8,056 nt of DNA from Desulfobulbaceae bacterium (GCA_026986885.1 JALSNT010000545.1:1-8056); one strand, 5' to 3'. Shown: positions 1 to 6,476, counted from the first letter of the stretch. Translations and numbers: made by a program. The notes: a model not told the origin generated them from the sequence alone.

Positions 1-537
1 AAGGATCAGAAACAGCATCTGGAGGTTGCCAGGGATATTGCTGTCAAGTTCAACAATACCTTTGGCGACACCTTTGTGGTGCCGGAGCCGGCAATCAGTG
101 AGAGTACGGCCATTGTGCCTGGTCTGGACGGCCAGAAAATGTCCAAGTCCTACGGCAATACCATCCCGATTTTTCTGGATGATAAACCGCTCAGAAAAAA
201 AGTGATGGCCATCCAGACCGATGCCACGCCGGTGGAAGCCCCGAAAGATCCGGATAAATGCAACCTGTTCGCTCTGCTCAAACTGTTTGCACCGGAGGAC
301 AAGCTGCGGCAAGTACACGATCTCTACGTGAACGGCGGGGCCGCCTACGGTTATATCAAACAGGACCTGTTTGAACTCATCCGTGACTACTTTGCCGATG
401 CCAGAAAAAAGAAAAGAGAACTGCTGGCAGACCAGGATTATCTGCGTCAGGTGCTCAGCCGGGGAGCTGACAAGGCCAGGGAAAAGGCCGCCGTTACCTT
501 GGATCTGGTCCGCGACCGGGTGGGACTGACCTATTAA
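1..537 (+). CDS. trpS: Tryptophanyl-tRNA synthetase, C-terminal part (5' end outside window)
   Basis: This is a class I aminoacyl-tRNA synthetase that charges tRNA-Trp with tryptophan in the cytoplasm. The frame is open from base 1, so the gene begins before the window; 178 residues are visible, roughly half of the usual 320-350. The first residues read KDQKQHLEVARDI, the conserved TrpRS stretch following the Rossmann core. The class I signature KMSKS, within GLDGQKMSKSYGN, is intact at bases 136-150. The segment after it is the helical anticodon-binding region, and the protein ends with TAA at 535-537. The HIGH-type motif must lie upstream, outside the window. A GTG at base 76 could be mistaken for a start, but the homologous sequence continues in frame before it. 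The gene converges on the methyltransferase gene with 48 bases between the stops and no clear terminator. Identification is secure from the motif context; TyrRS is unlikely given the DQKQHLE signature. Confidence 0.96.
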   Translation, partial: KDQKQHLEVARDIAVKFNNTFGDTFVVPEPAISESTAIVPGLDGQKMSKSYGNTIPIFLDDKPLRKKVMAIQTDATPVEAPKDPDKCNLFALLKLFAPEDKLRQVHDLYVNGGAAYGYIKQDLFELIRDYFADARKKKRELLADQDYLRQVLSRGADKAREKAAVTLDLVRDRVGLTY

Positions 538-585
538 GAAGCCGTGCCATGCGGCAGACTGCAAGAATGTTGCAAGGGAAAAAAA

Positions 586-1821
586 TCATATCCTGGCCAG
601 CAGGTACAGATCACCGATGATCCAGGCATCCCGTTCTTTTCTGATCTCCGCCCTCTCTGATGTCAGCAGCTGCCAGCCATGCCTGTCCGCCAGCCGGTGG
701 ATATATTCGGGCTGATGGCCGTAGCGACCGGTGGGATTGAGCTGCCAGTCCTGACCCTTGCCATGCTCAGTGGAAAAACAAAACAGACCGCCGGTCCGCA
801 CCTTTCCTGATGCCGCCCCAAACAACGGTTCCAGATCACCAAGATAGGTCAAAACATCGGCGGCCAGCAGCAGATCAACCGGCTCGGTCAGGTTATGTAA
901 GCAGGCAACCACGTCCCCGACAATGAGCTGATCATAGCACCCTTTTTTTTCTGCCTCAGCCACCATCTTTGCAGAGAGATCAACCCCGATCAGGGAGCGG
1001 GCACAGGGGAGAATCGCCTGGCCGGACAGGCCTGTGCCGCACCCCAGATCCAGTACCCGCATTTTTTTTGCTCCCTTACCGATATTTTTTGCTCTTTTGC
1101 CGATATGGCCGGCAAGCAGGTCAACCAGCAGGTCCGGGACCCGATAGGAAAGATTGTCCAGCAGGTCCCGGTCAAAATTTGCCGAATAGCCGTCAAAGAG
1201 TCCGGCCACATATTCAGGCGGCGGGGCAGTGACATCTTTCCCGGCAAGGGCAGCCAGCATGTATTGGGCGGCAACATTATCCGGCTGCAGATGTACCAGT
1301 TTCCCATACATGGCAGCCGCCTGCTCATGGTTGCCGACGCATTGCAGACAGCAGGCGAGATTACCGATGGCGGCAGTGTGCTGGTTGTCCAGGGCAAGGG
1401 CATGCTCATAGGCAGCCACGGCGCCATTATAATCACCGGCTGCCTGCAGGCAGCAGCCCGTATTATAGAGGATATCAACATCATCAGGCCGAAGGATACG
1501 GGCTTTTTCATAGGCAGTTAGCGCTTCCTGATGTTGTCCGGCCTGTTTAAGAGAAAGTCCGGCATTATACCAGTAGTCCGAGTCCTGGGAATTTATTTCA
1601 GCGGCATGGAGAAAGGCGGCGGCAGCTTCAGGGAACTGTTGCTGTTCATACAGGCTCAGGCCAAGATTATACCGGACAAGATCGGCATCCGGAAAGTGGT
1701 GCAAAATTTTCCGATAGCTGTCGGCTGCTGCAGAGAACCTCCCCTGTTCATGCAGTTCCAGTGCTTTCTGATAGAGTTCCTGCAGCCGTTTGCCTTCATC
1801 CAAATTAAGGGTTTCAGTCAT
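586..1821 (-). CDS. TPR-repeat protein fused to a class I SAM-dependent methyltransferase
   Basis: A 411-residue two-part protein. Residues about 15-184 form five tetratricopeptide repeats of 34 residues with the usual W/Y-N-x-G, A and P-D-N/D pattern (for example YWYNAGLSLKQAG at 83-95), a scaffold for protein binding. Residues about 201-411 are a Rossmann-fold methyltransferase: motif I is VLDLGCGTG at 256-264, the acidic residue ending strand 2 is D281 (LIGVDLS), and an LIVGDVV segment and an LLLAADVLTYLGDL segment follow. The linker PPPEYVAGLFDGYSANFD (201-218) is typical of the TPR-methyltransferases grouped as COG4976. The substrate is unknown; the TPRs suggest a protein partner or substrate. 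It is the last gene of the minus-strand group, starting 12 bases after the radical SAM stop. The ATG at 1821 has only a weak GGCGG-type ribosome site, fitting translation within an operon. A short duplication lies just before motif I and is listed separately. Confidence 0.9.
   Translation of the reverse strand: MTETLNLDEGKRLQELYQKALELHEQGRFSAAADSYRKILHHFPDADLVRYNLGLSLYEQQQFPEAAAAFLHAAEINSQDSDYWYNAGLSLKQAGQHQEALTAYEKARILRPDDVDILYNTGCCLQAAGDYNGAVAAYEHALALDNQHTAAIGNLACCLQCVGNHEQAAAMYGKLVHLQPDNVAAQYMLAALAGKDVTAPPPEYVAGLFDGYSANFDRDLLDNLSYRVPDLLVDLLAGHIGKRAKNIGKGAKKMRVLDLGCGTGLSGQAILPCARSLIGVDLSAKMVAEAEKKGCYDQLIVGDVVACLHNLTEPVDLLLAADVLTYLGDLEPLFGAASGKVRTGGLFCFSTEHGKGQDWQLNPTGRYGHQPEYIHRLADRHGWQLLTSERAEIRKERDAWIIGDLYLLARI
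1064..1105 (-). repeat. Imperfect 21-base tandem duplication inside the methyltransferase gene
   Basis: Two adjacent 21-base units (1064-1084 and 1085-1105 on the plus strand) both begin ttttttgctc and end ccgata, and agree at 18 of 21 positions. The length is a multiple of three, so the frame is kept. The encoded peptides are IGKRAKN (240-246) and IGKGAKK (247-253), forming a basic linker immediately before methyltransferase motif I. It probably arose by local slippage at the T-tract. Confidence 0.8.
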
Positions 1822-1833
1822 AATGCGCCGCCA

Positions 1834-2847
1834 TCAAGGATCAACATGCTGCTTAAGCAGACAGCAGGAAATACGGTGCTTGGGGGTACCGTCTTTGCGG
1901 TATTCTATATTGTCCGGCTGCAACAGTTTATTCATGACGCAGCCCTCGGCAATATCCAGGGTGAAAAACCGGTCTTCGTTGAGCCCCTTGTGCCGCTGTA
2001 ACGTATTGTTTTCCATAACAAAGGCGTGGACGGGATAATCTTCACACAGCGGACACTGATACACCCGGCCGTTGGGAAAGATAAAAAAGTTTTCCGCCAC
2101 CAGGCCTGCACACTCAAATGGTTCTCCGGGATCCAGAAATACCTTGGGATAGGTGACTGACAGTCCCAGTTCGGCCGCCCGCGCCGCAACCCCGGGCACC
2201 ACGGACAGCCAGTGATCCGGATCAACCTGCCAATTGGTTTCCGGAGTGGGTGCCCCGGCAGCCGGTTTACCACGCAGACCAATCACCTGGATAAAAAATC
2301 GCTCCACTCCCCAGGCCGCTACCAGTTCGGGCATGCGGTGCAGATGATCGATATTTAGTCCGGAGACCGTGTAGATCAGGCTGGTATGAAATCCCCTTGC
2401 CACCGCCCGTTGCAGATTCTGCGTACAAACCTCAAAAACCCCTTGTCCGCGGATGGGATCATTGACCGCAGCATCCGGTCCATCCAGGCTGAAGCTGAGA
2501 AAATCAAGCTCCTGCGGGCTTACCCGTTCCAGCAGATCATGGAACAAAAAACCATTGGAGTCCACAGTCACATGATAGTTCATGGACTTGGCAGCACGGA
2601 TGATTTTCGCAAGATCGGGATGCATGGTCGGTTCACCGCCAAGCAGAATCAGATTGGTTTCCTGCTCCGGCCTGGCAAAACAGGCAAGCCATGTGCGCAC
2701 GGTATCAAGGGGCAGGGTAGCGGTACCGTGCTGGGATGGGTTAATATAACAGTGTTTACAGCTCAGATTACAACCGGTGAGCAGGTGAAAAAAAACATTG
2801 CGTTCTCCCGGCTCAAATCCCACTGTCCGGGCAACTGGTAAATCCAT
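1834..2847 (-). CDS. Radical SAM protein with SPASM/twitch-like C-terminal cysteines
   Basis: A 337-residue radical SAM enzyme; such proteins use a 4Fe-4S cluster to cleave S-adenosylmethionine and start radical chemistry. The CxxxCxxC motif is CNLSCKHC with C26, C30 and C33. The SAM-binding GGEP motif is at 70-73 (LLGGEPTMHP), and the strand SFSLDGP follows. The C-terminal region has C246, then G260-x4-C265-x2-C268, then C303 and C328-C329. The C-x13-G-x4-C-x2-C part matches the start of the SPASM/twitch pattern, so one auxiliary Fe-S cluster is likely. The frame is open for 34 further codons upstream, but the ATG at 2847 is preferred: it has AGAGGA about 8 bases before it, sits 2 bases after the deaminase stop, and puts the CxxxCxxC at the normal distance from the N terminus. 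The longer reading would overlap the deaminase gene. Family members modify peptides, sugars or nucleosides; which applies here cannot be told from sequence. Confidence 0.9.
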   Translation of the reverse strand: MDLPVARTVGFEPGERNVFFHLLTGCNLSCKHCYINPSQHGTATLPLDTVRTWLACFARPEQETNLILLGGEPTMHPDLAKIIRAAKSMNYHVTVDSNGFLFHDLLERVSPQELDFLSFSLDGPDAAVNDPIRGQGVFEVCTQNLQRAVARGFHTSLIYTVSGLNIDHLHRMPELVAAWGVERFFIQVIGLRGKPAAGAPTPETNWQVDPDHWLSVVPGVAARAAELGLSVTYPKVFLDPGEPFECAGLVAENFFIFPNGRVYQCPLCEDYPVHAFVMENNTLQRHKGLNEDRFFTLDIAEGCVMNKLLQPDNIEYRKDGTPKHRISCCLLKQHVDP

Positions 2848-2849
2848 GA

Positions 2850-3365
2850 TTATTTTTCCTCTAAAGGTTGGGCAAGGGTATACCTGGATAGCAGACTGTC
2901 CTGCCAGTAGGGATACTTCTGAAAAAACTGCTGAAACAGGGCAAGACACTCCGATCGCAGCACCCCGGCCTCGACCTGAACCTGTGACTGCATCTCTGCA
3001 TAAAGCGGATTGAGCTGAAAAAGGGGCAGGTTGGTGCCGCCTCCCATCATGTCTTCATAACCGTAGACAAAACGGCGAACGCCTGAAAGCAGCATGGTGG
3101 AATAACACATCAGGCAGGGCTCCATGGTGGAGTAGGCAATAATACGACTGCAGTCCATGTCCGGGCGATCCGCCAGCAGCTTTCGCAGGGTGACCACCTC
3201 GGCATGATCGATCTCATTGGCCACCCCTTCCCTGCTGTTTTGCCGTCGGCCCCGGGCTACAATCCCGCCATCCAGCGCCAGGACGCAGCCCACCGGGAAT
3301 TCTCCGGCCGCCAGCGCCGTTTGCGCCTCGGCCAGAGCCTCACGCATATACTGTTTATGTTCCAT
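2850..3365 (-). CDS. TadA-like nucleoside/cytidine deaminase family protein
   Basis: A 171-residue zinc-dependent deaminase of the CMP/dCMP and TadA fold, which hydrolyses an amino group from a base or nucleoside. H54-A-E56 and PCLMC (P83, C84, C87) give the three zinc ligands and the proton-shuttling glutamate. The 30-residue spacing from the histidine to the first cysteine, and N43 placed 11 residues before that histidine, match tRNA adenosine deaminase TadA. However, the usual A-G-A after the second cysteine is replaced by Y-S-T, the residues before HAE are I-D rather than T-A, and the region after VYGYED is rich in glycine and unlike TadA. It may be a paralogue acting on a free base or nucleoside. 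The ATG at 3365 (MEHKQYMREAL) matches the family N terminus; an in-frame TTG at 3395 is less likely. No good ribosome site lies next to the ATG: a GAGG is about 21 bases upstream, separated by a possible GAAAA/TTTTC hairpin. It is the first gene of the three-gene group. Confidence 0.85.
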   Translation of the reverse strand: MEHKQYMREALAEAQTALAAGEFPVGCVLALDGGIVARGRRQNSREGVANEIDHAEVVTLRKLLADRPDMDCSRIIAYSTMEPCLMCYSTMLLSGVRRFVYGYEDMMGGGTNLPLFQLNPLYAEMQSQVQVEAGVLRSECLALFQQFFQKYPYWQDSLLSRYTLAQPLEEK

Positions 3366-3396
3366 GGAATGCCCGAAAAATGTTGTTTTCCTCAAT

Positions 3397-3459
3397 ACAA
3401 AAGTAATAAATAATCGCCGGGAATTATTACCAGATAACCGTCAATTCTACCACTTTTGT
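3397..3459. repeat. Nested AT-rich inverted repeats upstream of the deaminase operon
   Basis: The 94-base gap between the zinc-ribbon gene and the deaminase gene holds two perfect inverted repeats. GTAATAA (3403-3409) pairs with TTATTAC (3424-3430) across 14 bases, and ACAAAAGT (3397-3404) pairs with ACTTTTGT (3452-3459) across 47 bases; the left arms share two bases. They could be an operator or a transcript structure between the two minus-strand groups, but AT-rich sequence makes chance matches easy. No poly-U tail typical of an intrinsic terminator follows. Confidence 0.35.
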
Positions 3460-4791
3460 TTAAAGACTACGCCCAAACCGCAAAACGGCCTTGGAAACCG
3501 AGACACCGCTTGCCGGTTGATACCAGTCGTGCCCCTTGTCGACAAAGGGGAGATAAACAAGGGTGGCTGCTCCATCCTGCAGTCGTACCCTGGGCAGCAA
3601 AGGAAATACATTTTTACGGCCGGCAGCGCTGGCCGCAAGAATGACCTTGACCGACTGCTTTGCCTCGGAAGCAGGCAGGGTTACAGGATAGAAGTTATCC
3701 TGCACATGACCCTCCCTGGGAGCGAGGCGCCACTGGCCGATGGTCGCCTGCCGACCGACCCGGAGAAACACCTTGGGCCGCAGCTTAAAGGCGGGAATCC
3801 AGAAGCCCATCTTCTGCTGCTCCCATGACGGTTTGACAAGCATCGGCTGGTTGGTGCGCCGGATAAAATCGGCAAAGCTGCTGATATCAAGGACGGGAAT
3901 CCTGCCGGTAATCCGCCAGAACCCAAGATAAATCGCTGTCTGCCGGTCTCCGGCAACCATCCGCCAGTCGACCTTTTCCACTTTTTCCCGGCCAATGGCC
4001 CAGAGCGTGTCACAATTACTGCAGGTGAGCAACAGGCTGTCGCCTTCCCCCTCAAGGTTCCAGCCGCAGTCGGGACAGAGGCTGGCAGTGAACCTGACCT
4101 GCCAGCGTGGATTAAAGGCCCTGCCCTGCGGAAGATGCGCCGATACCTCTCCACTTACCGGCAGGCGGTTGCCGGTAACACCGTCGATGAGATCATCTTC
4201 TTTCAGCTCAACAGGAAGATAGACAAAAGAAACCGTCTCGCCGATAAAGGCCCGGTGCAGAAATCTGCTATAACTGGAATACTCAACGGTTTTCATCCTG
4301 GTGCTGACCTCATACACGGCCTCTCCCCCCTCATAGGAAACGAGTTTCCGCTCGGTTTGCCGCCGTTCCAGGCGCAGAGGGGTAAGGCGAATGGCTTTTT
4401 CCAGCACGGCCTGGGCTCTAATGGTCAACGGCAGATAGTAACCGGAAATATCGGGCAGCAACCGTTTTACCGGCATTACCTGGGGACGGACACCAAGAGA
4501 CGGCGGCAGACCGGGCAGGTCAATACCGATCTGGGTCGTGTCTACCACCTTATGACCGATTCCCGCCTCGTTGATAACAAAAATATTTCCTTTAAACCGC
4601 AGGTAGGGAATATACAACAGAGATGTATCCCGGCCGTCGGCGCGACGGGGCGGCAGGCAGTAGCGAAAGGCACCGTTTGCGCGGATAAAACTCTTTACCT
4701 CGCAATAGGGGCAGGTGAGCAGCCGATCCGTCTCACCAATCACTATCGGCGCCCCGCACTGGGGGCAGGCCTGTTCTACGGAAATATCCAT
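3460..4791 (-). CDS. Double zinc-ribbon protein with internally duplicated halves
   Basis: A 443-residue protein of unknown function, apparently soluble (no membrane segment seen). It carries two zinc ribbons with identical spacing: C9-x2-C12-x14-C27-x2-C30 and C239-x2-C242-x14-C257-x2-C260. After each ribbon, similar beta-rich motifs recur in the same order: YIPYLRFKG (60-68) against YLGFWRITG (288-296), YYLPLTIR (118-125) against FWIPAFKL (330-337), and FVYLPVELK (189-197) against LVYLPFVDK (411-419). This suggests that the gene arose by fusing two copies of a domain of about 220 residues. It follows the SPFH-zinc-ribbon gene by 18 bases and is almost certainly co-transcribed with it. In Bacillus, zinc-ribbon proteins YdjG and YdjH accompany the SPFH protein YdjI, so a partner or anchor role is a reasonable inference, though this protein lacks their membrane segments. 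The ATG at 4791 has no clear ribosome site, which suggests coupling to the upstream gene. Confidence 0.85.
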   Translation of the reverse strand: MDISVEQACPQCGAPIVIGETDRLLTCPYCEVKSFIRANGAFRYCLPPRRADGRDTSLLYIPYLRFKGNIFVINEAGIGHKVVDTTQIGIDLPGLPPSLGVRPQVMPVKRLLPDISGYYLPLTIRAQAVLEKAIRLTPLRLERRQTERKLVSYEGGEAVYEVSTRMKTVEYSSYSRFLHRAFIGETVSFVYLPVELKEDDLIDGVTGNRLPVSGEVSAHLPQGRAFNPRWQVRFTASLCPDCGWNLEGEGDSLLLTCSNCDTLWAIGREKVEKVDWRMVAGDRQTAIYLGFWRITGRIPVLDISSFADFIRRTNQPMLVKPSWEQQKMGFWIPAFKLRPKVFLRVGRQATIGQWRLAPREGHVQDNFYPVTLPASEAKQSVKVILAASAAGRKNVFPLLPRVRLQDGAATLVYLPFVDKGHDWYQPASGVSVSKAVLRFGRSL

Positions 4792-4809
4792 TAAGGGTAA
4801 AAAGAGTAA

Positions 4810-5937
4810 TCAGCCGATCTTTCTGCCGCACTGGTTACAAAAGGCCGCCCCGGGAAGATTATTGCTATGACAATGGGGACAAACCGTGACGGCCGGTTTT
4901 TCATCGGCGGGATGCCCGCAACGGGGACAAAACCGGGCATTGGCGCTCAGGTTCTTGCCGCAGTTGCTACATTGCCGCATCACCACCTGCTGGTGGCTGC
5001 AATAGGGACAGAACCGGGCATCGGCAGGAATGGTATTGTCACACTCAGGACACTGCACGGTGGCGGCCTGTTCTCCGGCAGGTGCAGTTGTATTTGTCTG
5101 CATGGTTGCAAACATGCCCGGCATCATCATCCCCATACCAAGACCAAGCCCGGCCCCGGCCTCACCACCTGCGGCAGCGGCCTTTTCCATGGCCATGGCC
5201 GCCTTCATGCGAACAAACTTGTCCATATCATTGATCACGCTCAACCGGCCGCGATCATCAATGGCCGCCTGCACCTCATCCGGCGGAGTAATGGAGGTAA
5301 TGTACAAACCATCCAGCGCCAGGCCGAAACGGACGAAATCCTTTGCCAGTCGTCGCTGCAGCCCAAGGGCCAGGGCGTCGAAATTGCCCGGCAGATCAAA
5401 GAGGGTGCGTAATTTTTCACCAAGATAATCATTAAACCGGGAAACAATGACCCGTTTCAGGTATTCCTCGACCTGGTCCGAGGAATATTTACCCATGGTT
5501 CCGGCCAGGGTATTGATAAACAGCACCGGCTGGACGATACGGATATTAAAGACCCCGTGCGCCCGCAGACGGACCAGCCCCAATTCAGCATCACGAAAGG
5601 CGACCGGATCACGGGTTCCCCATTTCAGGTCGGCAAACACCTTGAGGTTGACAAAATAGACCTCGGCCCGCAAAGGGCTTTTCATGCCCCAGGGCGCGGA
5701 CAGAATCTTTGTCAGGATGGGAATATTGCCGGTCTTTAACGTGTGACGACCGGGGCCGAAGGCATCACAGGCCCTGCCCTTGTAATACATGACCCCGGCC
5801 TGGCTCTCGCGCACCGTCAACTGGGCGCCCCACTTGATTTCACCGGAGCCGTGTTCCGGCAGGCGATGCAGCAGTTCCCGGCCGGTTTCGTCAAACCACT
5901 CCAGATTTTCCAGCAATATCAGATTATCAACACCCAT
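4810..5937 (-). CDS. SPFH-domain (stomatin/prohibitin-like) protein with three C-terminal zinc ribbons, YdjI-like
   Basis: A 375-residue protein of the COG4260 type, often mislabelled virion core protein. Residues about 1-245 form the SPFH core, with the family's opening LEWFD (11-15), the segment IKWGAQLTVRESQAGV (34-49), FGPGRHTL (60-67), and YFVNLKVFADLKWGT (94-108). A short glycine- and methionine-rich linker (about 257-276) follows. The tail holds three DZANK-like zinc ribbons, each C-x2-C-x10-C-x2-C: C296/C299/C310/C313, C323/C326/C337/C340 and C353/C356/C367/C370. SPFH proteins oligomerise at membranes as scaffolds; this one has no obvious transmembrane helix, so it probably binds the membrane peripherally. 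The start chosen is the ATG at 5937, with AGGG about 7 bases before it; an in-frame TTG at 5964 is weaker and lacks a good site. It is the first gene of a pair with the double zinc-ribbon protein. In Bacillus the homologous YdjI works with PspA in envelope stress; no PspA is visible here. Confidence 0.9.
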   Translation of the reverse strand: MGVDNLILLENLEWFDETGRELLHRLPEHGSGEIKWGAQLTVRESQAGVMYYKGRACDAFGPGRHTLKTGNIPILTKILSAPWGMKSPLRAEVYFVNLKVFADLKWGTRDPVAFRDAELGLVRLRAHGVFNIRIVQPVLFINTLAGTMGKYSSDQVEEYLKRVIVSRFNDYLGEKLRTLFDLPGNFDALALGLQRRLAKDFVRFGLALDGLYITSITPPDEVQAAIDDRGRLSVINDMDKFVRMKAAMAMEKAAAAGGEAGAGLGLGMGMMMPGMFATMQTNTTAPAGEQAATVQCPECDNTIPADARFCPYCSHQQVVMRQCSNCGKNLSANARFCPRCGHPADEKPAVTVCPHCHSNNLPGAAFCNQCGRKIG

Positions 5938-5967
5938 ATTTTTTCCCTGTTTTTCCCTTGGCAACAG

Positions 5968-5995
5968 TTGTTCTATTTCTGAAAAGAATTATAGT
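5968..5995 (+). promoter_or_regulatory. Possible weak promoter for the divergent small gene
   Basis: On the plus strand TTGTTC (5968-5973) and TATAGT (5990-5995) are spaced by 16 bases. The -10 box overlaps the minus-strand TATAAT of the divergent gene. Transcription would begin around 6002, about 90 bases before the ATG at 6093. A second weak candidate is TTGTGG (6003-6008) with CATAAT (6028-6033), spaced by 19 bases. Confidence 0.25.
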
Positions 5996-6017
5996 ACAGC
6001 GATTGTGGAAAAAGCAA
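5988..6017 (-). promoter_or_regulatory. Probable sigma-70-type promoter for the SPFH/zinc-ribbon pair
   Basis: On the minus strand a perfect -10 box TATAAT (plus-strand 5988-5993) is preceded by TTGCTT (6012-6017) at an 18-base spacing. Transcription would start near 5980, giving a leader of about 40 bases before the SPFH ATG at 5937. The -35 box keeps only the TTG, so the strength is uncertain. Confidence 0.5.
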
Positions 6018-6092
6018 AAAAAATAACCATAATATCCAGGCAAAACCTCCTCTGCTGCAGACGATCACAGGCAGACGGGGACAGGTTTGCGC

Positions 6093-6458
6093 ATGAACAA
6101 AGATACCATGACAGTACAACACGATGACTGGACAATGGAAACCGCAATGGAAATCCTGCAGCATCCGACGGTGGACAGCAAGGTCTGGGCCGAGGCCGTG
6201 GAATGGCTCATGCTATACGGTCCGCCGGAGATCAGGGAACTTCTGCAGCAGGCATCAGGGCATGCAACCAGGGAAAGCTTTCCCGATCTTACTCCGATCG
6301 GTTTTACAGCAACGGGCGAACCCTGTTACAGTGTCGCCGACCTGGCTAAATCACTCAACATTTCCGAAGAAGAAGCGGCCGGGATAATCGAGGAAAAGGA
6401 ACGGCAGCACGGCATCCGCCAGCTCTTTGGGGAACAGGAAACCAATAAACTGCAGTAA
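6093..6458 (+). CDS. Small protein of unknown function with a helix-turn-helix-like segment
   Basis: I do not recognise the family of this 121-residue soluble, acidic protein. The N-terminal half is predicted helical (residues about 14-56, including VWAEAVEWLMLYGPPEIREL). After a linker, residues about 78-105 (CYSVADLAKSLNISEEEA onward) look like a helix-turn-helix: the pattern D-L-A-x-x-L-N-I-S-E-E-E resembles the 'apply the rule, then turn' helices of MerR-like or phage-type regulators. DNA binding is an inference only. The ATG at 6093 is preferred because ACAGG lies 7 bases upstream; an in-frame TTG at 6087 and an internal ATG at 6108 are alternatives. It is divergent from the SPFH pair, with 155 bases between the start codons, and converges on the TM2 gene with 17 bases between the stops. 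It is probably a real gene given the start site, coding composition and lack of a better frame on the other strand. Confidence 0.7.
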   Translation: MNKDTMTVQHDDWTMETAMEILQHPTVDSKVWAEAVEWLMLYGPPEIRELLQQASGHATRESFPDLTPIGFTATGEPCYSVADLAKSLNISEEEAAGIIEEKERQHGIRQLFGEQETNKLQ

Positions 6459-6460
6459 AC

Positions 6461-6476
6461 AGGAGGACGTCCGCCT
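6461..6476. terminator. Near-perfect palindrome between convergent genes, possible weak terminator
   Basis: The 16 bases AGGAGGACGTCCGCCT form a palindrome with a single mismatched pair. It can fold as a hairpin with a six-pair arm (one mismatch) and an ACGT loop. It lies exactly between the stop codon of the small plus-strand gene and that of the TM2 gene. Neither side has a strong T-tract, so intrinsic termination is uncertain. Confidence 0.25.

Noticed and set aside
538..585. Possible terminator between trpS and the TPR-methyltransferase gene
   Set aside because: Two short stems exist (GCCGT/GCGGC at 541-555 and TGCAA/TTGCA at 560-574), but neither is followed by a T-tract in the relevant direction.
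2848..2949. 34-codon N-terminal extension of the radical SAM frame
   Set aside because: It overlaps the deaminase coding region, lies before a strong AGAGGA ribosome site with ATG at 2847, and is unlike the family N terminus.
4135..4794. Long plus-strand open frame (219 codons) opposite the double zinc-ribbon gene
   Set aside because: It is antisense to a gene with clear zinc-ribbon motifs and shows no recognisable domain of its own; it is a shadow of the real frame.
4867..5412. Plus-strand frame rich in His and Gly opposite the SPFH gene
   Set aside because: The unusual composition is the reverse-complement image of the Gly/Met linker and the cysteine-rich zinc ribbons, not a separate metal-binding protein.
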